A stretch of 64,000 bases of DNA from Mugil cephalus (GCF_022458985.1 NC_061781.1:21866001-21930000), one strand, 5' to 3'. Counted from the stretch's first letter, positions 23,293-36,000 are shown. Notes: a model not told the origin generated them from the sequence alone. Numbers and translations: made by a program.

Positions 23293-25176
23293 CCACTTAA
23301 AATGAAAAGCATAAATAAAAAGTAATATATTTGACACTGGTTGTCATTTTACCGAAGGATACAGATATTATATAGATCAATCTACATGCTGTATAATTGT
23401 AGTTTTGCTAATTTGACAAAATAATAGCATATTTGCTCATCATCTTTGAAATTTTTTTGTCTTTGATTCTTTTTATTTTCTTTGAGGACTGAAACTCAAA
23501 AGGGGGAAAACTGATTGTGAGCCATTTTCTGTCATTAGAGTATTAATGTCCCATAAAACGTCTTGAAATAGTCATTAAAAACTGGCACGGGCGCTCAGTA
23601 TGGATCTATTTAAGTTTCAAACGACTCTCAAAAGATGAATTATTCACTCGGATTCATCCACTTAAAGATTTGACAGTGATAAATGAATTCAAAAATCTCA
23701 TGTTAAAATGATGATTGTTTTGTTTCTGGACAGTATTGTCTGCAAAAGTTTCCACAGCTTCCTGTATCAGGCTTATGTCAAACTGTAGCTTCTGCAAAAC
23801 TTGTGCAGAACATGTCGTACACATGTGGCCATGACGCATTAACGAAAAACCGGCCAATTATCCCTTGACATGTAACTGTTAATGTGATGATGAATCTGCA
23901 ACATTATCAAGCAAACATTCAACTGCACGTGTCCTAGCGCAGTTTTGCTACTTTGCATCGCCTGAGCTCTTTGGACCCTGCAGACTGGCTTACGACCTGG
24001 GAGCTCGCTATTGTGAACTTGTGGAGTAGTTGCTTGGAAACAGTAAACCTCGCCTCCCAGAGTCCAGGGGCAACCCCCACAGTAACTGATATCACCAGAG
24101 GACTGTTTGCCTCCATCCATGGAGACAGACTTATGCTGGACTTTTTTTTTTTTTTTTGCCTTCACATTTGAAACAATGAAACTGTCTTTTTTAATAATCC
24201 GTCTTGGTTGATTTTCAGGCTGCGTCATAAAGATGTTGATCAGTCCCCTCTATTTCTACTCAAAATTGTCTTGCAATTGATCACTCTATACTAGCTCAAG
24301 GCCCCAAAGGTGGATAATTTCAGGCCCAGTATTTGTCTTTACCTTTCACTCCAGGTGTTTACTTCCATCTCCTAGACAAACACTTTTCCACTCTGGGACT
24401 CTCAGTCGCACACCTGCACATACAAGCGTTTGCCTCATGTGGACAGAAAGCACTCACATTTTGTGTCTGTGTAGATAACAAGCTTGTGCAATCTCGACAT
24501 TCCTCTTAGATGTTGATCCTCTAATGTTTGAAGGCAGCAGAGCATATGGCCTCCGTGAAGTGGAGGCAGGGCAGGAATTTAAGGCTTAGGAATCATTAAC
24601 AGTTTAAAGAAGGGAAAAGAGATTATTTTCACTGACACAAGGTTTACGGAGCTCAAAGCCCCCGCAGCCTGTGGACCTGCAGTCAAGTTAAGTGCTACTG
24701 CGACAGTTCATTAGTCTCATTGCCAGTCGTTCAGGACCTCCACACTGAGCGATTCTAGACAATTCAGTAATTAGATTTACTATCGAGCCCAGTCATAATC
24801 AGATAGTGGATCATTCTAATATCTGCCACGAATGCTTATATGAAATAAGAATGAAAGAAAAACAGAGCACTTTGTTTTAATTATTAACAAAATTGAAATG
24901 ACATAAATGTAAGACATATAAAAGTATATAACATCAGCTATGATGTGCTAGACACAACTAAACCCACCACATTCCCACTGTAAATGTTCATATTCTTCTA
25001 TATAGTATATATATATTTGTATATTGAGTGTGTATATGTTTACTATCTATCTATTTGTATTTTTTATGCAATGAACACAAAACAGTCTCAATAAAACAGT
25101 CTTTTCTTTTCTGATTTGCACTGAAGTTGCCCCGTTGTTGCTTAACCTTGATTGACAGGCCATGAATCAATCAGAA

Positions 25177-25240
25177 ACCGGAAGAGGGCGCTTGACCGTT
25201 CGACCAATCACAACAGAGACACCCACTAAGGGGGCGGGGC
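25177..25240 (+). promoter_or_regulatory. eaf2: eaf2 proximal promoter motifs
   Basis: About 80-140 bases upstream of the eaf2 start codon are ACCGGAAG (25177-25184, an ETS core), CCAAT (25204-25208, NF-Y type) and GGGGGCGGGGC (25230-25240, Sp1/KLF GC box). This is the layout of a TATA-less housekeeping promoter. No TATA box is present. The transcription start is inferred to lie between the GC box and the ATG. Confidence 0.65.
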
Positions 25241-25318
25241 TACATGGTATCGGATTAAAAAAAAAAGAAAAAAGAAAAGAAAGAAACAGCGGAAACTAAA
25301 GTTCATGAAACTCCGAGA

Positions 25319-25421
25319 ATGAATGGCACAGCTTTCTCCAACTTTGACAATCAAGAACATGTCCTGAAATTAGGAGAGACCTTCGAGAAACACCCTAAAA
25401 GTGCCTACCACACAGTGCGAT
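25319..25421 (+). CDS. eaf2: eaf2 coding exon 1
   Basis: Residues 1-34, from the start codon to HTVR, plus one base of Tyr35. The donor is T then GTAAGT. Confidence 0.93.
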
Positions 25422-28400
25422 GTAAGTGGGACTTTGAATCAGTTGGTTACGTCTGGCTCTTACGGTGGCTAACAGTAGCGTGCTAGTTAGCTCATAAGCT
25501 AAAAAGCCGAAGACAGCTGTTTGACACGGACGCCATTTAACCGCCTCGTCAGTTTATTAACATCCACCTGCCGCTTGTCTGTTTTCGTAAAACGTCGATT
25601 CCTGGTGTTAATATGTTAGTTGGCCTCGTACATTACAAACAATTGATGCCTCCAGCTGTCAAAATGTTAGCTCAAGTTAGCATTGCGTCAACCTGTGCAA
25701 TAGCACCACCTGGTGGCACCGGTGAAGACCTACAGGACTTAACAACAACCATATTTGAAAATGTAGAGATTGTATTATTGTGTATAGTCTATTTAACGCT
25801 TTATAATCTAATAAAGGTATTGATTTTCTTGCCTTTTTTGCCACAGATGACTTCAAACCAGCATCCATCGATACAGCATGTGAAGGGGAGCTCGAAGTGG
25901 GCAAAGGAGAACAAGTTACTATTACTTTACCCAATTTAGAGGTGAGTGGTGTGGTGCTCCACAGCTTCTCCAAGGTTTCCTTAAAAAAAATCATAACCAC
26001 AATTTAAGGCCTTAAAAAGTCTTAAATACAAGCATTTTTTTCTTCTTCAGTCCCTTAGTTCAGTGTCGTTCTTTATGAAATATAACTATTAGCAATACAC
26101 AGAAATAAAACTACAACTACAAGAGACCTGCACCTGCACACATAACAAGAACTGGCCGGGTTTACTAAAAGAAATCTCATTTCAAACGTCTCCGGGCCAT
26201 TGAGCCTCATGTTTGATGAAAGACTGAATCAAACATCCAAAAAGAAACAACTTGTTGTGGGGTAGCCAATTTTTCTTATTGTTTGTACTTTGTGTGGGTC
26301 CTAAGTTTAACCCATAATGGTCTTGAAAAGGTCTTAAAAAATTTAAATTACACTTGTTCAAACCTGCAGAGGCCCTGTTCTCCCTGACAGATGTGGTGGA
26401 TTTGAAGGGATTACACAGTCGTCCTTATACTCAAGGCTTCGGCTACAATTGAGGGGAGTAGAGACATATTTAGGATCTAGGAGGTGGAATAGAACAAAAA
26501 AAAACATTGATTTTGGTGCGTTTGTAACATAGAAAATTCTAAATTTAACTTAATTTGAAAAATAGATATATTATTATTATCATTTTTAAGTTTCAGTTTA
26601 AAAAAATAAACTGAAATTGAAAATCTGATGTTTATTTTTTTATTTTTAACCATATCATCCAAATCTTTTTCCTGAGGTGAGCCACATACTTTTAATTCAA
26701 CATAAGAAAACTTTCTGGGAGAACAAGGCTTCGAGTTTTTTTTTTTTTTAAATCCTGGCATCAACTTTACCTCTGTGGCCATTTTGCTGTTTTTTTAGGG
26801 TTCAAGTGCTCCGGTAACAGTCTTCAAGGGATCCAAGAGGCCTTACATGAAAGAGTGCATCCTCATCGTGAACCATGACACAGGAGAATATCGACTGGAG
26901 AAACTCAACAGCAACATAGCTGTGAAGAAGACCAGGTGGGTAGAAAGAGTCGAAAACAAATGCACTTGATATTATTTGCCTTGTCTTATAACTTTATTTA
27001 TCTCAATATATTTCACACTGATGTTTCAGAAACTAGTTGTGCAGACTTTTATGTCCTTACTCGTCCTGTTGATGTGCACTTCCAGGGCTGAGGGCAGCAG
27101 TAAGATTCATTCTCGCCTGGACCAACAGACCAGTCGCCTGAGCCAGCAGATGAAGAGCAGCAGCAGCGGCGGCGGCAGCAGCAACAAGACCTCATCCAGC
27201 TCCAAGAGTTCTCCCCCCAAAGAGAAGAGAGAGGCTTCCCCAGCCTCCCCCATGGACGACATTGAGAGAGGTAGCGCGGTGCCTTTATCTAAATGGACAG
27301 CGGATTTGAACTAGCTTTAGCTAATTAAGCTAATTTCCAGCTGTAGTCACCGGCCAGGTGGTAAAATGCATCCTAAAAGTGAATTACAATAGAAGATATT
27401 GTCAACACAGGTAGAAGGTGGGAAAGTAGGGGAAAGAAAATTATAAAAATAGTTTTTAAAAAGCTGCAGGAATTTACCAAAAACACGGTTTCTTGCTTGC
27501 TGTGATGTCACGTGCATACCCTCTATACATCGCAGGCACTGAAGAGACGAAGTAGTGCACACTTAAAAAAACACAGCACGGCACAGAAAGCATGCATCAA
27601 GTATGGAGTCGGCTCTTAGAGCCACGCAAAACGCAAAAGTAGCATCGGAACCACATGCGGTTGTGGCAGCGCGATGGAGAAATAATCCGCTGAACTCGTT
27701 GGTGAGACTGAAGATTTGCTGCATATTTCCTCCATGCAAGATTAATTATCACCTGTGGGTGTTGCCTCCGACGCTGCTTGTAGATCACGTTATCGCCACA
27801 TGACTGAATCCTGCCTGATAATTAGCTTCTGAGGCAGGAAGTAGTCGAATGAGGACTTTCATGCACCTCTGCTTTTACCCTCTATGCATCTTTCATTTGT
27901 TTTCTTTTTGAGATATTGTAAATACTGAGTAGTGTAAAATTCGATCTGTATCAGCACCTCTAATTTGCACCATTTGCTTAGGACACTCCCCCTCCTTAAA
28001 GAGGGATAATTGCCACACATTGCTCCATCTTTGTTTTGGTTTTATTCCACCGTGTGCAGAGTTGATGGCGGAGGCCCGGGTCATGGATCAGATGAGCAGC
28101 GGCGACAGCTCCTCGGACTCGAACAGCTCGTCGTCCTCCAGCAGTGACGACAGCTCCAGCAGCAGCGACTCAGAAGACGAACGCATTGTTGCTGCGCCTC
28201 TCTCGGCCCCGGCCAACCCGAGCATGCCCATAATCACCACCAGCACCAACAGTCGCCACCAGGAGAGCGGAGGAGGCCTCATGAACACGCTCAGTGAGTA
28301 GCCGCCTCAAGGAGCTTATTGTTCTTTTAAAACCCTTTATATTTCCTTATTTTTTACATAGAATGTGATGCCAACTCTTTTTCATAACTTCACCCTCACT

Positions 28401-29515
28401 CAACCTGACATTTTAATCTTTATTTTATTTATTTTTTGTACATGGCCCTTTGGGGCTTGTAATACCACTTGCTACCACAAGATGTCGCAGTGGGTCAATG
28501 TAATGTCAGTTCATGGTAGAGTTTTTGCCTCTCACCAAGTAGCTGCTTCACTTCTGCAGGACATATGGGGAGTTGGGGTTTATTGGAAAAACTTTGAAAA
28601 ATATTAACTATATTATATATTAATATATAATATATTAGTTATATTTTGTTTATATAGCACCTTTCAGAAAACAAGTGAATACCATTCAAACTGCTGTACG
28701 TTTTGAATGTATGACAAAAATATATGTATATATAAAAAAAAGTGGAACAACAACAAAAATACACATGGAGACTAATGCAAACTGTAAAAAAGACAACTTA
28801 AAATAATTAAGTTAGAATAATAAAATATCAATATCAACAAAATAATAGATAAATAAAAATGTATAAATAAAAAAAATGGGAGAATATAAAATAAAATAAC
28901 TTTTAAACGTAGGCTTTTACGTCAGTGTAGCTTACTCATCTCAGATCCAGTCGCAGGTTGTTCCACAATTTTGGAGCTTAGTGGCTCCAATTGCTTTGTC
29001 AAGTGACTATTGCAGAGCAGGATGGATGGATGGGATAACCCAGGAGTTGCTTTTAGCATTTCATGAAGCGACACTCTCTGTCGGGCTTTTTACGCCGCTG
29101 CCACAATGAGACGACACGGAGACCTGGATGTTTGGATTTGCTGATTTTGTCATCTTTTGTGTTGGGTCGACCTAAAAAGCAACAATAGTATCATTTAGAG
29201 GTCCAGAGCGTACACTGTGTGCTGCTGTTACGTCGGTAATGTTTTGTTCTTTCCCTGCTATCTGATAAGAAATGAGTGCATCAGACAACACGGCACAATC
29301 TCCACCTGGAGAATTTGCTTTTCTTTACACATTCCTCCTTAAAACTGAGGTGAAAATTAGATTCAATGGTGAGAACTTTCCACAATCACTGTTGCTATTC
29401 TTTTTCCTTTTCTCCACCTTTTTGTTCATTTTAACTGGAGCCTCTTGTGTTTCCACCTGCTTGTGTTTCAGAGAACGACCTCCAGCTGAGTGAATCCGGC
29501 AGCGAGAGTGACTGA
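25319..29515 (+). CDS. eaf2: ELL-associated factor 2 (6 coding exons, 265 aa)
   Basis: EAF proteins bind ELL elongation factors in the nucleus and stimulate RNA polymerase II elongation within the super elongation complex. The spliced product is 265 aa, close to human EAF2 (260) and EAF1 (268). Residues 1-112 form the conserved ELL-binding domain: [68 protein letters not shown] Ser/Lys-rich linker follows (about 113-165), then [19 protein letters not shown], an acidic poly-Ser/Asp transactivation region (about 187-212) and the C-terminal [13 protein letters not shown]. All introns are GT-AG and all phases agree. The ATG at 25319 is the first in the exon and gives the family start MNGTA. The [19 protein letters not shown] segment and adjacency to slc15a2, as in human, favour EAF2 over EAF1. 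Exons: 25319-25421, 25847-25941, 26799-26935, 27086-27270, 28060-28293, 29472-29515. Confidence 0.95.
25847..25941 (+). CDS. eaf2: eaf2 coding exon 2
   Basis: Residues 35-66. It carries the [10 protein letters not shown] and [11 protein letters not shown] motifs of the ELL-binding domain. It ends in phase 0 at GAG then GTGAGT. Confidence 0.95.
26799..26935 (+). CDS. eaf2: eaf2 coding exon 3
   Basis: Residues 67-111. It carries [11 protein letters not shown] and [12 protein letters not shown], the end of the conserved EAF domain. It ends in phase 2 within Arg112. Confidence 0.95.
27086..27270 (+). CDS. eaf2: eaf2 coding exon 4
   Basis: Residues 112-173. It encodes AEGSSKI, then a Gln/Ser/Gly/Lys-rich linker, then SPMDDIER. 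It ends in phase 1. Confidence 0.93.
28060..28293 (+). CDS. eaf2: eaf2 coding exon 5
   Basis: Residues 174-251. It encodes [20 protein letters not shown] and the Ser/Asp/Glu-rich transactivation stretch, ending GGGLMNTL. Phase 1 end. Confidence 0.93.
29472..29515 (+). CDS. eaf2: eaf2 coding exon 6 (terminal)
   Basis: Residues 252-265, [14 protein letters not shown] then TGA. This is the strongly conserved acidic C-terminus of EAF proteins. Confidence 0.93.
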
Positions 29516-31025
29516 AAAAACACGAGGAGCTCGGAGGGTTTTCAGCCAGTCGCTGACACGTTGTCGGTTTCCTGCTTCGTTTAATGTCAAAGTGTCGTCT
29601 CTCCATATCCACACTTCTCCTAGTAAATCTAATGTGTTGCTTTTCTGCCACCAAACCTTATGTTCGTTGCTTTTTTGTGCGAGTGCGCGCGTGTGTGCGA
29701 AGACTACGTCGAAGAGACGCTTGAGTTCAGACAGATGTGATGTTGTTTTGCGTAAGAGATGTGGTAAAAAATATGTCAGACTATTTGTGATGTATCTCAC
29801 TGGATGTTTTTTCGCGTGGTGACCAAGAAAATGTGAGAGGCAGGAAGGCGTTCACGCTGTGCAGATGGATGTTTCCGCCCGTCGGTCGGTCGTCTCAAAC
29901 CACCACCTTTGTTTCTTCATTTTTCGACAACATTAGCAACGTTAGTTGTGCCTTAGGTCAGATTTCTGCTCGAGCTTCAGTTACTACTTTTCGATTGAAA
30001 ACTTTAAAACTGCCATAACGGAAATATGTCTCGGATGAGCCACACTGATATGACAGTTTTATGCTTTTTACATTAAAGGTTAATTGTTTTTGTTTAGGAT
30101 TATTTGCAGCAAACATTAATTTAAAGCTGCAGTAATTTAAATTCCTTTCGGCCGCATTAAAGGCAACAGAACAAGCTGTAAACTTAACATTTATATTTTG
30201 GCAAGTGTTTAGTTAAGTCAAAGATCAAAATTGGAATCCAGTCGTTATGTTTTCTTGCATCACTGATATTCACTCTCAGCTCTTTGGCTTCCGGATGCTC
30301 CGCTGTGTTTCCCCGATATCTCAGAACTTTGTTGTTTGTTGGGCGGAAAAACCAAAACAATCAGCTGAAAGATGCTAAAGTTCTCCATGGAGCGTAACCA
30401 AATGCTTACGTGTAGCTTCACAATCCTCCCACAGATCTACTCGTTAATATCAAATACTGATTATTGCAGCTTTAAGTAAAAAAATGTCTCTTAAGTTGAG
30501 GATGATTTCGTATTTAAGTTGATTTCTGGCGAAGTAGTGCACTAGTGCTCAGTTGGCTCAGATAGGGTCGCGCTTTGTAGCTTTAAACCTGCAATACTTG
30601 AATCTGATTATTTATATTTCTAAATATACGCAGCCGATGGTGAATTGCTTATATTTTATATATATTTTAATATCGAAGCAATCTGAAGTGCAGGTTAGTT
30701 GGAGCTGTCGCTGATGCTGCAGCTCGGCGTGAGTCTTAAAGAACTTCATGTGCCTTTGGTTATTTTCCTCAGCCAGTGATAACGAAGGCCCTATTGCAAC
30801 ATACGGGAAAGCTGCTGTTCTTTTATTTTTTTTTTTTGTTGTTGTCGTCGTTTTTGCGTTGTTTTGGAATCTGACTGAAAACAGCGACAGAATGAGAACG
30901 TGTCTTTGAAGTTGAGAAGTTAAATATGCATTTAGGCTTCAGGAGAAAGGTGACGCCGGAGAGTCATTTGTACATTCTATAAGAGTCATTTCTTTGTAGA
31001 AAAATAAAGATTTTACTTGTTTCTT
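29516..31025 (+). other. eaf2: eaf2 3' untranslated region
   Basis: About 1.5 kb between the eaf2 stop and the AATAAA at 31003. It is AT-rich, with a T10 tract near 30828. No other gene is seen. The exact cleavage point is inferred from the poly(A) signal. Confidence 0.65.
31003..31008 (+). terminator. eaf2: eaf2 polyadenylation signal AATAAA
   Basis: A canonical AATAAA is followed by TTTTACTTGTTTCTTGTGCC and a GT/T-rich stretch, as expected for a downstream element. Confidence 0.75.
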
Positions 31026-31503
31026 GTGCCCGATTTTGTATTTTTTTTTAAGGGTGTCTGTGTGGTCCATTGTTGTGAGCATAATATCTCAGGAATACTT
31101 TTATTTCAAGTCTTTTTACTTCCAAGTCTTGTTTCAGAATGTAAGTGTGGCCAAACATGCAGTAGATTTAATAGACTTAATTAATTAGCAAGTTATATAA
31201 GGTGAGATGGCAGTTTTTGTAGCCTTTAGACAAAAATTATGAGTCAAAAATGAATTTCTCATTTCTATTATGACATCATGCTAAAGCTGAATGAGGTACA
31301 ACTTGCAAGACTCGATGCAGAAAAGCAGAGATGAGGACGTGAATTGTCGTTCTTGGTCTTTTCTACACAAATTAAACAATATTCTGAAATTCATGAATCT
31401 CAAAAAACTGACCTAGGGTTGACTAACGCCTTTCCCACTCTCACAACAAGAAGTGGATAAAAAAAAAAAAGTAAAGAAGTGGATGCTATGTAACAGTGTT
31501 ATT

Positions 31504-32137
31504 TACACCGATCAGCCACAACATTAAAACCACTGATCATCTTGTGACAATTCAGTGTTCTGCTGGGAAACGTTTTGACCTGGCATTCGTTCATGTGGAT
31601 GTTACTTAGACATGTAGCACCCACCTGGACCAGACCAGACCAGGCGCCCCCCCACCCCATAGCAATAACGCTCCAAAGTCGGCCTCCAAACTGATCAAGT
31701 ATCTGTAGGATGATCTACAGAGGACCCTCCCCACATAGGACCTGTAGCAGCTATTTCTCTCAAACTGATAAAGAAGATAATGGAACAATTACTAGGGCAC
31801 TTAGGGAATTAAACTGAATTAAATCTCACCTTGTCTCACCCTGGTAAAAAAAAAAAAAGTACCCAGTACCTAGCTCTCCTGTCCCTTTTTGGTTTGACCC
31901 AGTTACCTTCAAAATAAAAGCACTAACAAATAATTACAATAAAAATACTTAATATTACTTATAACAAGAATAACAAATAGCTCCAACAGGGTCCATATAA
32001 CAACATCCGGTTACCAGACACCACAGGACACCCTCAGAAGGCCCATGTCCATTTTCTGATGAGTCACAGCTGTTCTGGAGACACGAGGGGAGACCTACAC
32101 ACAATATTAGGTCCTAATGTTATGCCAGATCAGTGTA
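31504..32137 (+). mobile_element. ACACCGATCAG-family repeat, copy 4 (both ends present)
   Basis: It begins TACACCGATCAGCCACAACA and ends TGTTATGCCAGATCAGTGTA, an imperfect terminal inverted repeat of about 25 bp. Between the family blocks ACTGATCAAGTATCTGTAGG and TTACCAGACACCACAGGACA lies about 250 bp of unrelated A-rich sequence, probably a nested insertion. No transposase frame is visible. Confidence 0.75.
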
Positions 32138-32511
32138 AATTCCCCTCAGGTGAAGGCTGAGAATGTTTGCACTATTTCAAGTTTGCAGAAATTAACTATT
32201 CTGAGTGCGGTTTTCTCCTGCAAGTCCGCACACACACGCACTGACTCATATTGACACATCCAGGAACTATTTGCTATTTTGGCAGAACAGAACACAATGA
32301 AATCGATATTTGATGTGAGCACAGTCTGCCGGTGTCGCCGCTGTGCACACTCACGCGTGCTGTTTTTCAAGGTACGCACCGGGAGATGTTCGCATATGAG
32401 GTTAACATGTCATATTAGACGCACTGGCGCACAGAAGCGCTCATTAGTCTGGGAGGTGATCGCAGGCGTCAGGCGCTTTTATTCCACGGAAAATTTGTCG
32501 TGGAATAGAGT

Positions 32512-32551
32512 GCTCTCTCTCTCTCTCCCTTTTTTTTTTTTTTTTTTTTTT
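32512..32551 (+). repeat. (CT)n followed by poly-T tract
   Basis: CTCTCTCT repeats run directly into a T tract of about 22 bases, roughly 260 bases upstream of the P450 start codon. Confidence 0.9.
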
Positions 32552-32809
32552 AAATGTATTATCTATTTTATTCATTGTGTTCGTGCTAACTGAAGTCTCT
32601 GTGCAACCAGCGTTTATGACAGTATCGAAGTCCACATTTGGCTCAAAGGACGGAATAAGAGATCTGCTGCGCTCTTTCGCTTGCGAACAGAGGACCTGCT
32701 GTTCTCTGCTCAGTCTCGCCGGCCGGAGAAAACAAACGGGGATTGTTAACTCTTGCGTGGACCCCCTCCTCCTCCTCCTCCTGTCACTGCAGGCGAATAG
32801 ACGGATAAA

Positions 32810-33073
32810 ATGTTGAGGAAATCTCTAGTAATCCCCGGACTGCGGGTGAATTGTCAGCAGTTTAAAGGGATCCAGAAACGGACAGCGGGGCTGGGTTCAC
32901 TGACGGACATCCACCGCAGAGACGCAGCCTCATCCACCACCACCACCACCACCACCACCTCGATGGGTGTCAACAAGCTGAAGACGATGGATGATTTGGG
33001 AGGACCCAGTTTCTTGACTACTCTGAATTGGCTTTTTGTGAAAGGGTATTTTCCAAAGATGCATCAGATACAA
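32810..33073 (+). CDS. cyp27a1: cyp27a coding exon 1
   Basis: Residues 1-88: presequence, poly-Thr run, then [20 protein letters not shown]. The start ATG at 32810 is the first in frame and is followed by basic/hydrophobic residues. Phase 0 end at CAA then GTAAGT. Confidence 0.88.
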
Positions 33074-36000
33074 GTAAGTCGGGGAGGAGGTCGAGGATTC
33101 TTTGTTTTTCATTTGAACCGTAGCGCAAACTTCTCCCCTCCCTCCGCCCCAGATTCTGCTGTCAGTGTCAATTATCTCATTCTGGTTTCTGTCAATACAA
33201 GGACTGTTAGGGTGCATGTGGCCCGGCTTTTAAAAACAACGTGGTGATAGAGAGGGAAAATCGCTTGAAACAGAGGTTTTCTACATTTGTCATTCCTCCT
33301 TCTGTGGAGAGGCTGTCACAAGTCAGGGGTCAGGTGGTGGGGCACTGATTCTTAAAAGGCTCCAAACAAACCTTGAATTCCGTGATAACCATGAGAAAAT
33401 GTGTCTTCTCCCGTCGGTAACGTAAACTCTCGGGCTATGGTGCAGGTTGTGGAACAGGAAACAGGATGTTTGTGGCGCAACAGGTGTCTGCAACGCGTCT
33501 CCGCCTGTAGATGTATAGTAACGAAGTAGAAATACTTCACCGCTGCACTTAAGTACTAAAATGCTGTATCTGTGCTCTAATGGGGTATTTATTTTCTCCT
33601 ACTTCCACTTATACTTCACTGCAAATTTTCGATGACTTTCATACTTGTACATTTTTGTTTTATGTGCTGCATCGTTAGATCTTTCGCAAAACCCCGCCCA
33701 CAAGCGCGCACTGTCCAATCATACATCCTAGCAAATATTACTATGTAAACATGGTCCGTCAAGCGTGAGCTAAAAACGTATAATGGCTAGCTAGTTAAAG
33801 TCGAGCTAGCCACACTATATGGGCAAGACGCTCATATGTACAAAACTGTATATCGATGGTATAGTTACTTTTGGCGAATATTAATAATATTAGTGCCTGA
33901 CTAACATTAGTTAACTTAATGTTAGCTAGCTAGACAGTTCAGTTTAGCACTTGCATTGTCTCTCAATGTTGGGAGCTCCCTCTAATGTTATTTTGTTTTC
34001 ATCTTTCATGTTGCATTTTGGGAATGGGCAGCCTACTCCTGAGGCTAGTAACTGTACATGTACATGTACTCTATCTTGTACATTCCTGACCTTGTGCTAC
34101 TGCTACAGCCAAAGGAATCGCGAGTGTCCCTGAGGCTAAACATTTGAAATGATTTAAACAATGGTGTTCAAAGTGTTGACTGCTTTCTTTAATAACTAGA
34201 TAACACAATACTTGTACTATCACTTTAAGTACTTGAGTAGTAAATATTTAAATAAACTATTTGCAATACTCAAGTATATAAAAAAAGGATGAATACTTTA
34301 GTACTTCTACTTAAGTGTGGTGCTTAAAGGACACTTAAACTTCTACTTAAGTCACTTTTTTTGATAGAGTGCATGTACTTTTACTCAAGTCTGAGTCTCT
34401 AGTACTTTATACATGTCTGTCACTGGCTGCAATTGTTAACAAAAACACAGTCAAACTTTCTGCACAAACCCGTTGCCTCTTTTTGGCAATTACTTTGATG
34501 TCTGTTGCCCACAATGTACACATGCAAGTCAGAATGAGCCCACTACATAAACAGAATTTATTCTTTAATTATCCATTTATTATTATGTTAATGAGTACTA
34601 GGTAGTTTCTACAAGATACACCCAGTTATATGACTGTTATGTTGGATTAAAGAGGCTCTTATTAGCAGAGCTCAAACAAACTAAGCATTGACTCAAGAGA
34701 GGGACTTTTGTGTTTATATATTAAATCAGCCACAACCATAGATAGATTCCCCAATGCACTTTTTGAAGTGAGGAGCTAAACGAGGGGTATTCATGTGGTT
34801 GCAGCTTGCGACCTCATCACTAGGTGGCACTAAATCCCATATACTGGTCCTTTAAGTACATGCTAGCTCCATAGGCGTGCAGTTCGGTTTATTACTGATA
34901 CAAACAGACATGGTGATCGAGGTAGACTTCATTTCAGATAAGTGAGAAGTTGTTTTCTTTATGATTTGGGCGGCTTGAGCCACAGTTTACATGTCAGCAT
35001 CAAAACGCAGACATACTCGATCAAGAGGGCTTCCATGTTTCTATTGTAGAACAGAACAGACAAACCAAACACAGTCTCCAGAAGTGGACTTTAATGTTTA
35101 TTCACTGAAACGACAGCAACCAGACGTTACTCCTACAATTTGGGAAGGTTGCAATTTAATCTTACCACTAGATGGCTCTTAATCCAACACACCAGTTCTT
35201 TAAATATATCCAACCTCTGTAGATCTGTTCATCTCTTATGCAAAACATGGTATAAAGTGATTAAAATCAGTTAAAAAAAATGTGTTCTATCATCTTGGAA
35301 GACTGATCCTCTAAACCTGTAGCCTTATTGATATGTTACGCGTGCGCGTTTCACACCTGAAAAACAAAAGATCCCTCCTTCAACTCAACTCACATTAACT
35401 CCCATTATTAGATCGAGCACAAAAAGATCTACGGTCCTCTGTGGAAGTCTACCTTCGGTCCCATGACTGTGGTGAACGTGGCCAGCGCCGACCTGATCGA
35501 GCAAGTACTGAGACAAGAGGGGAGACACCCACTCCGAACAGACATGCCCCACTGGAGGACATACAGAGAGGTCAGGAACCAGGCCCACGGACCCTTGACA
35601 GAGTAAGAGACACTTTTTCTTTATGTTCTATAAACTTAGCTGTCTCAGATTGCAAACTTTAGTAAATACGTTCAAGTGTTGTGTTTAGTTTCCTGGTTTC
35701 ACTAAAAGTTTAGATTCACATTTCTTTCAATTCTGACCTAAAATATCTCCCCCTGTGCACTGGAAGGTTCAGGAAAAGAGCTCACTAATGCTAATGTAAG
35801 ACAAAAAAATAAAGTGTGCAGAGTGAATCTTTTCAGCCTAACTCTTGTAGTGTTACTGCCCTGTCACTGCACCTCAATAAAGAAAGAATGTCCTTGGAAA
35901 TGGCTGGAAAACTGTGTTTCCCTGGTAGCCTGATTCTCTCAAAACACACACACACATTCCACAGTGTCCACAATTCAGCTACCAGCTGGCGATGTGAGAA

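Larger units (their letters stand above)
18313..25150. other. intergenic region upstream of eaf2
   Basis: No gene is supported. It contains an ACACCGATCAG copy (19905-20375), a (TG)n tract (20777-20802) and a perfect 28-bp-arm hairpin (23234-23292). A non-repetitive stretch at about 19000-19250 and a CpG-richer patch at about 21040-21310 could be regulatory. The plus-strand open frame at 20921-21532 covers the CpG-richer patch but resembles no protein I know. Confidence 0.5.
31026..32809. other. intergenic region between eaf2 and the P450 gene
   Basis: It contains a large ACACCGATCAG-family element (31504-32137) and a CT/T tract (32512-32551). The last 250 bases must hold the P450 promoter and 5'UTR, but no TATA or other firm motif is evident. 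TGGCTCAAAGGACGG near 32639 is a loose match to a nuclear-receptor direct repeat. Confidence 0.55.

Noticed and set aside
25319..29515. Assignment as EAF1
   Set aside because: The [19 protein letters not shown] region, the C-terminal segment and the slc15a2 neighbourhood fit EAF2 better, although MNGTA is EAF1-like.
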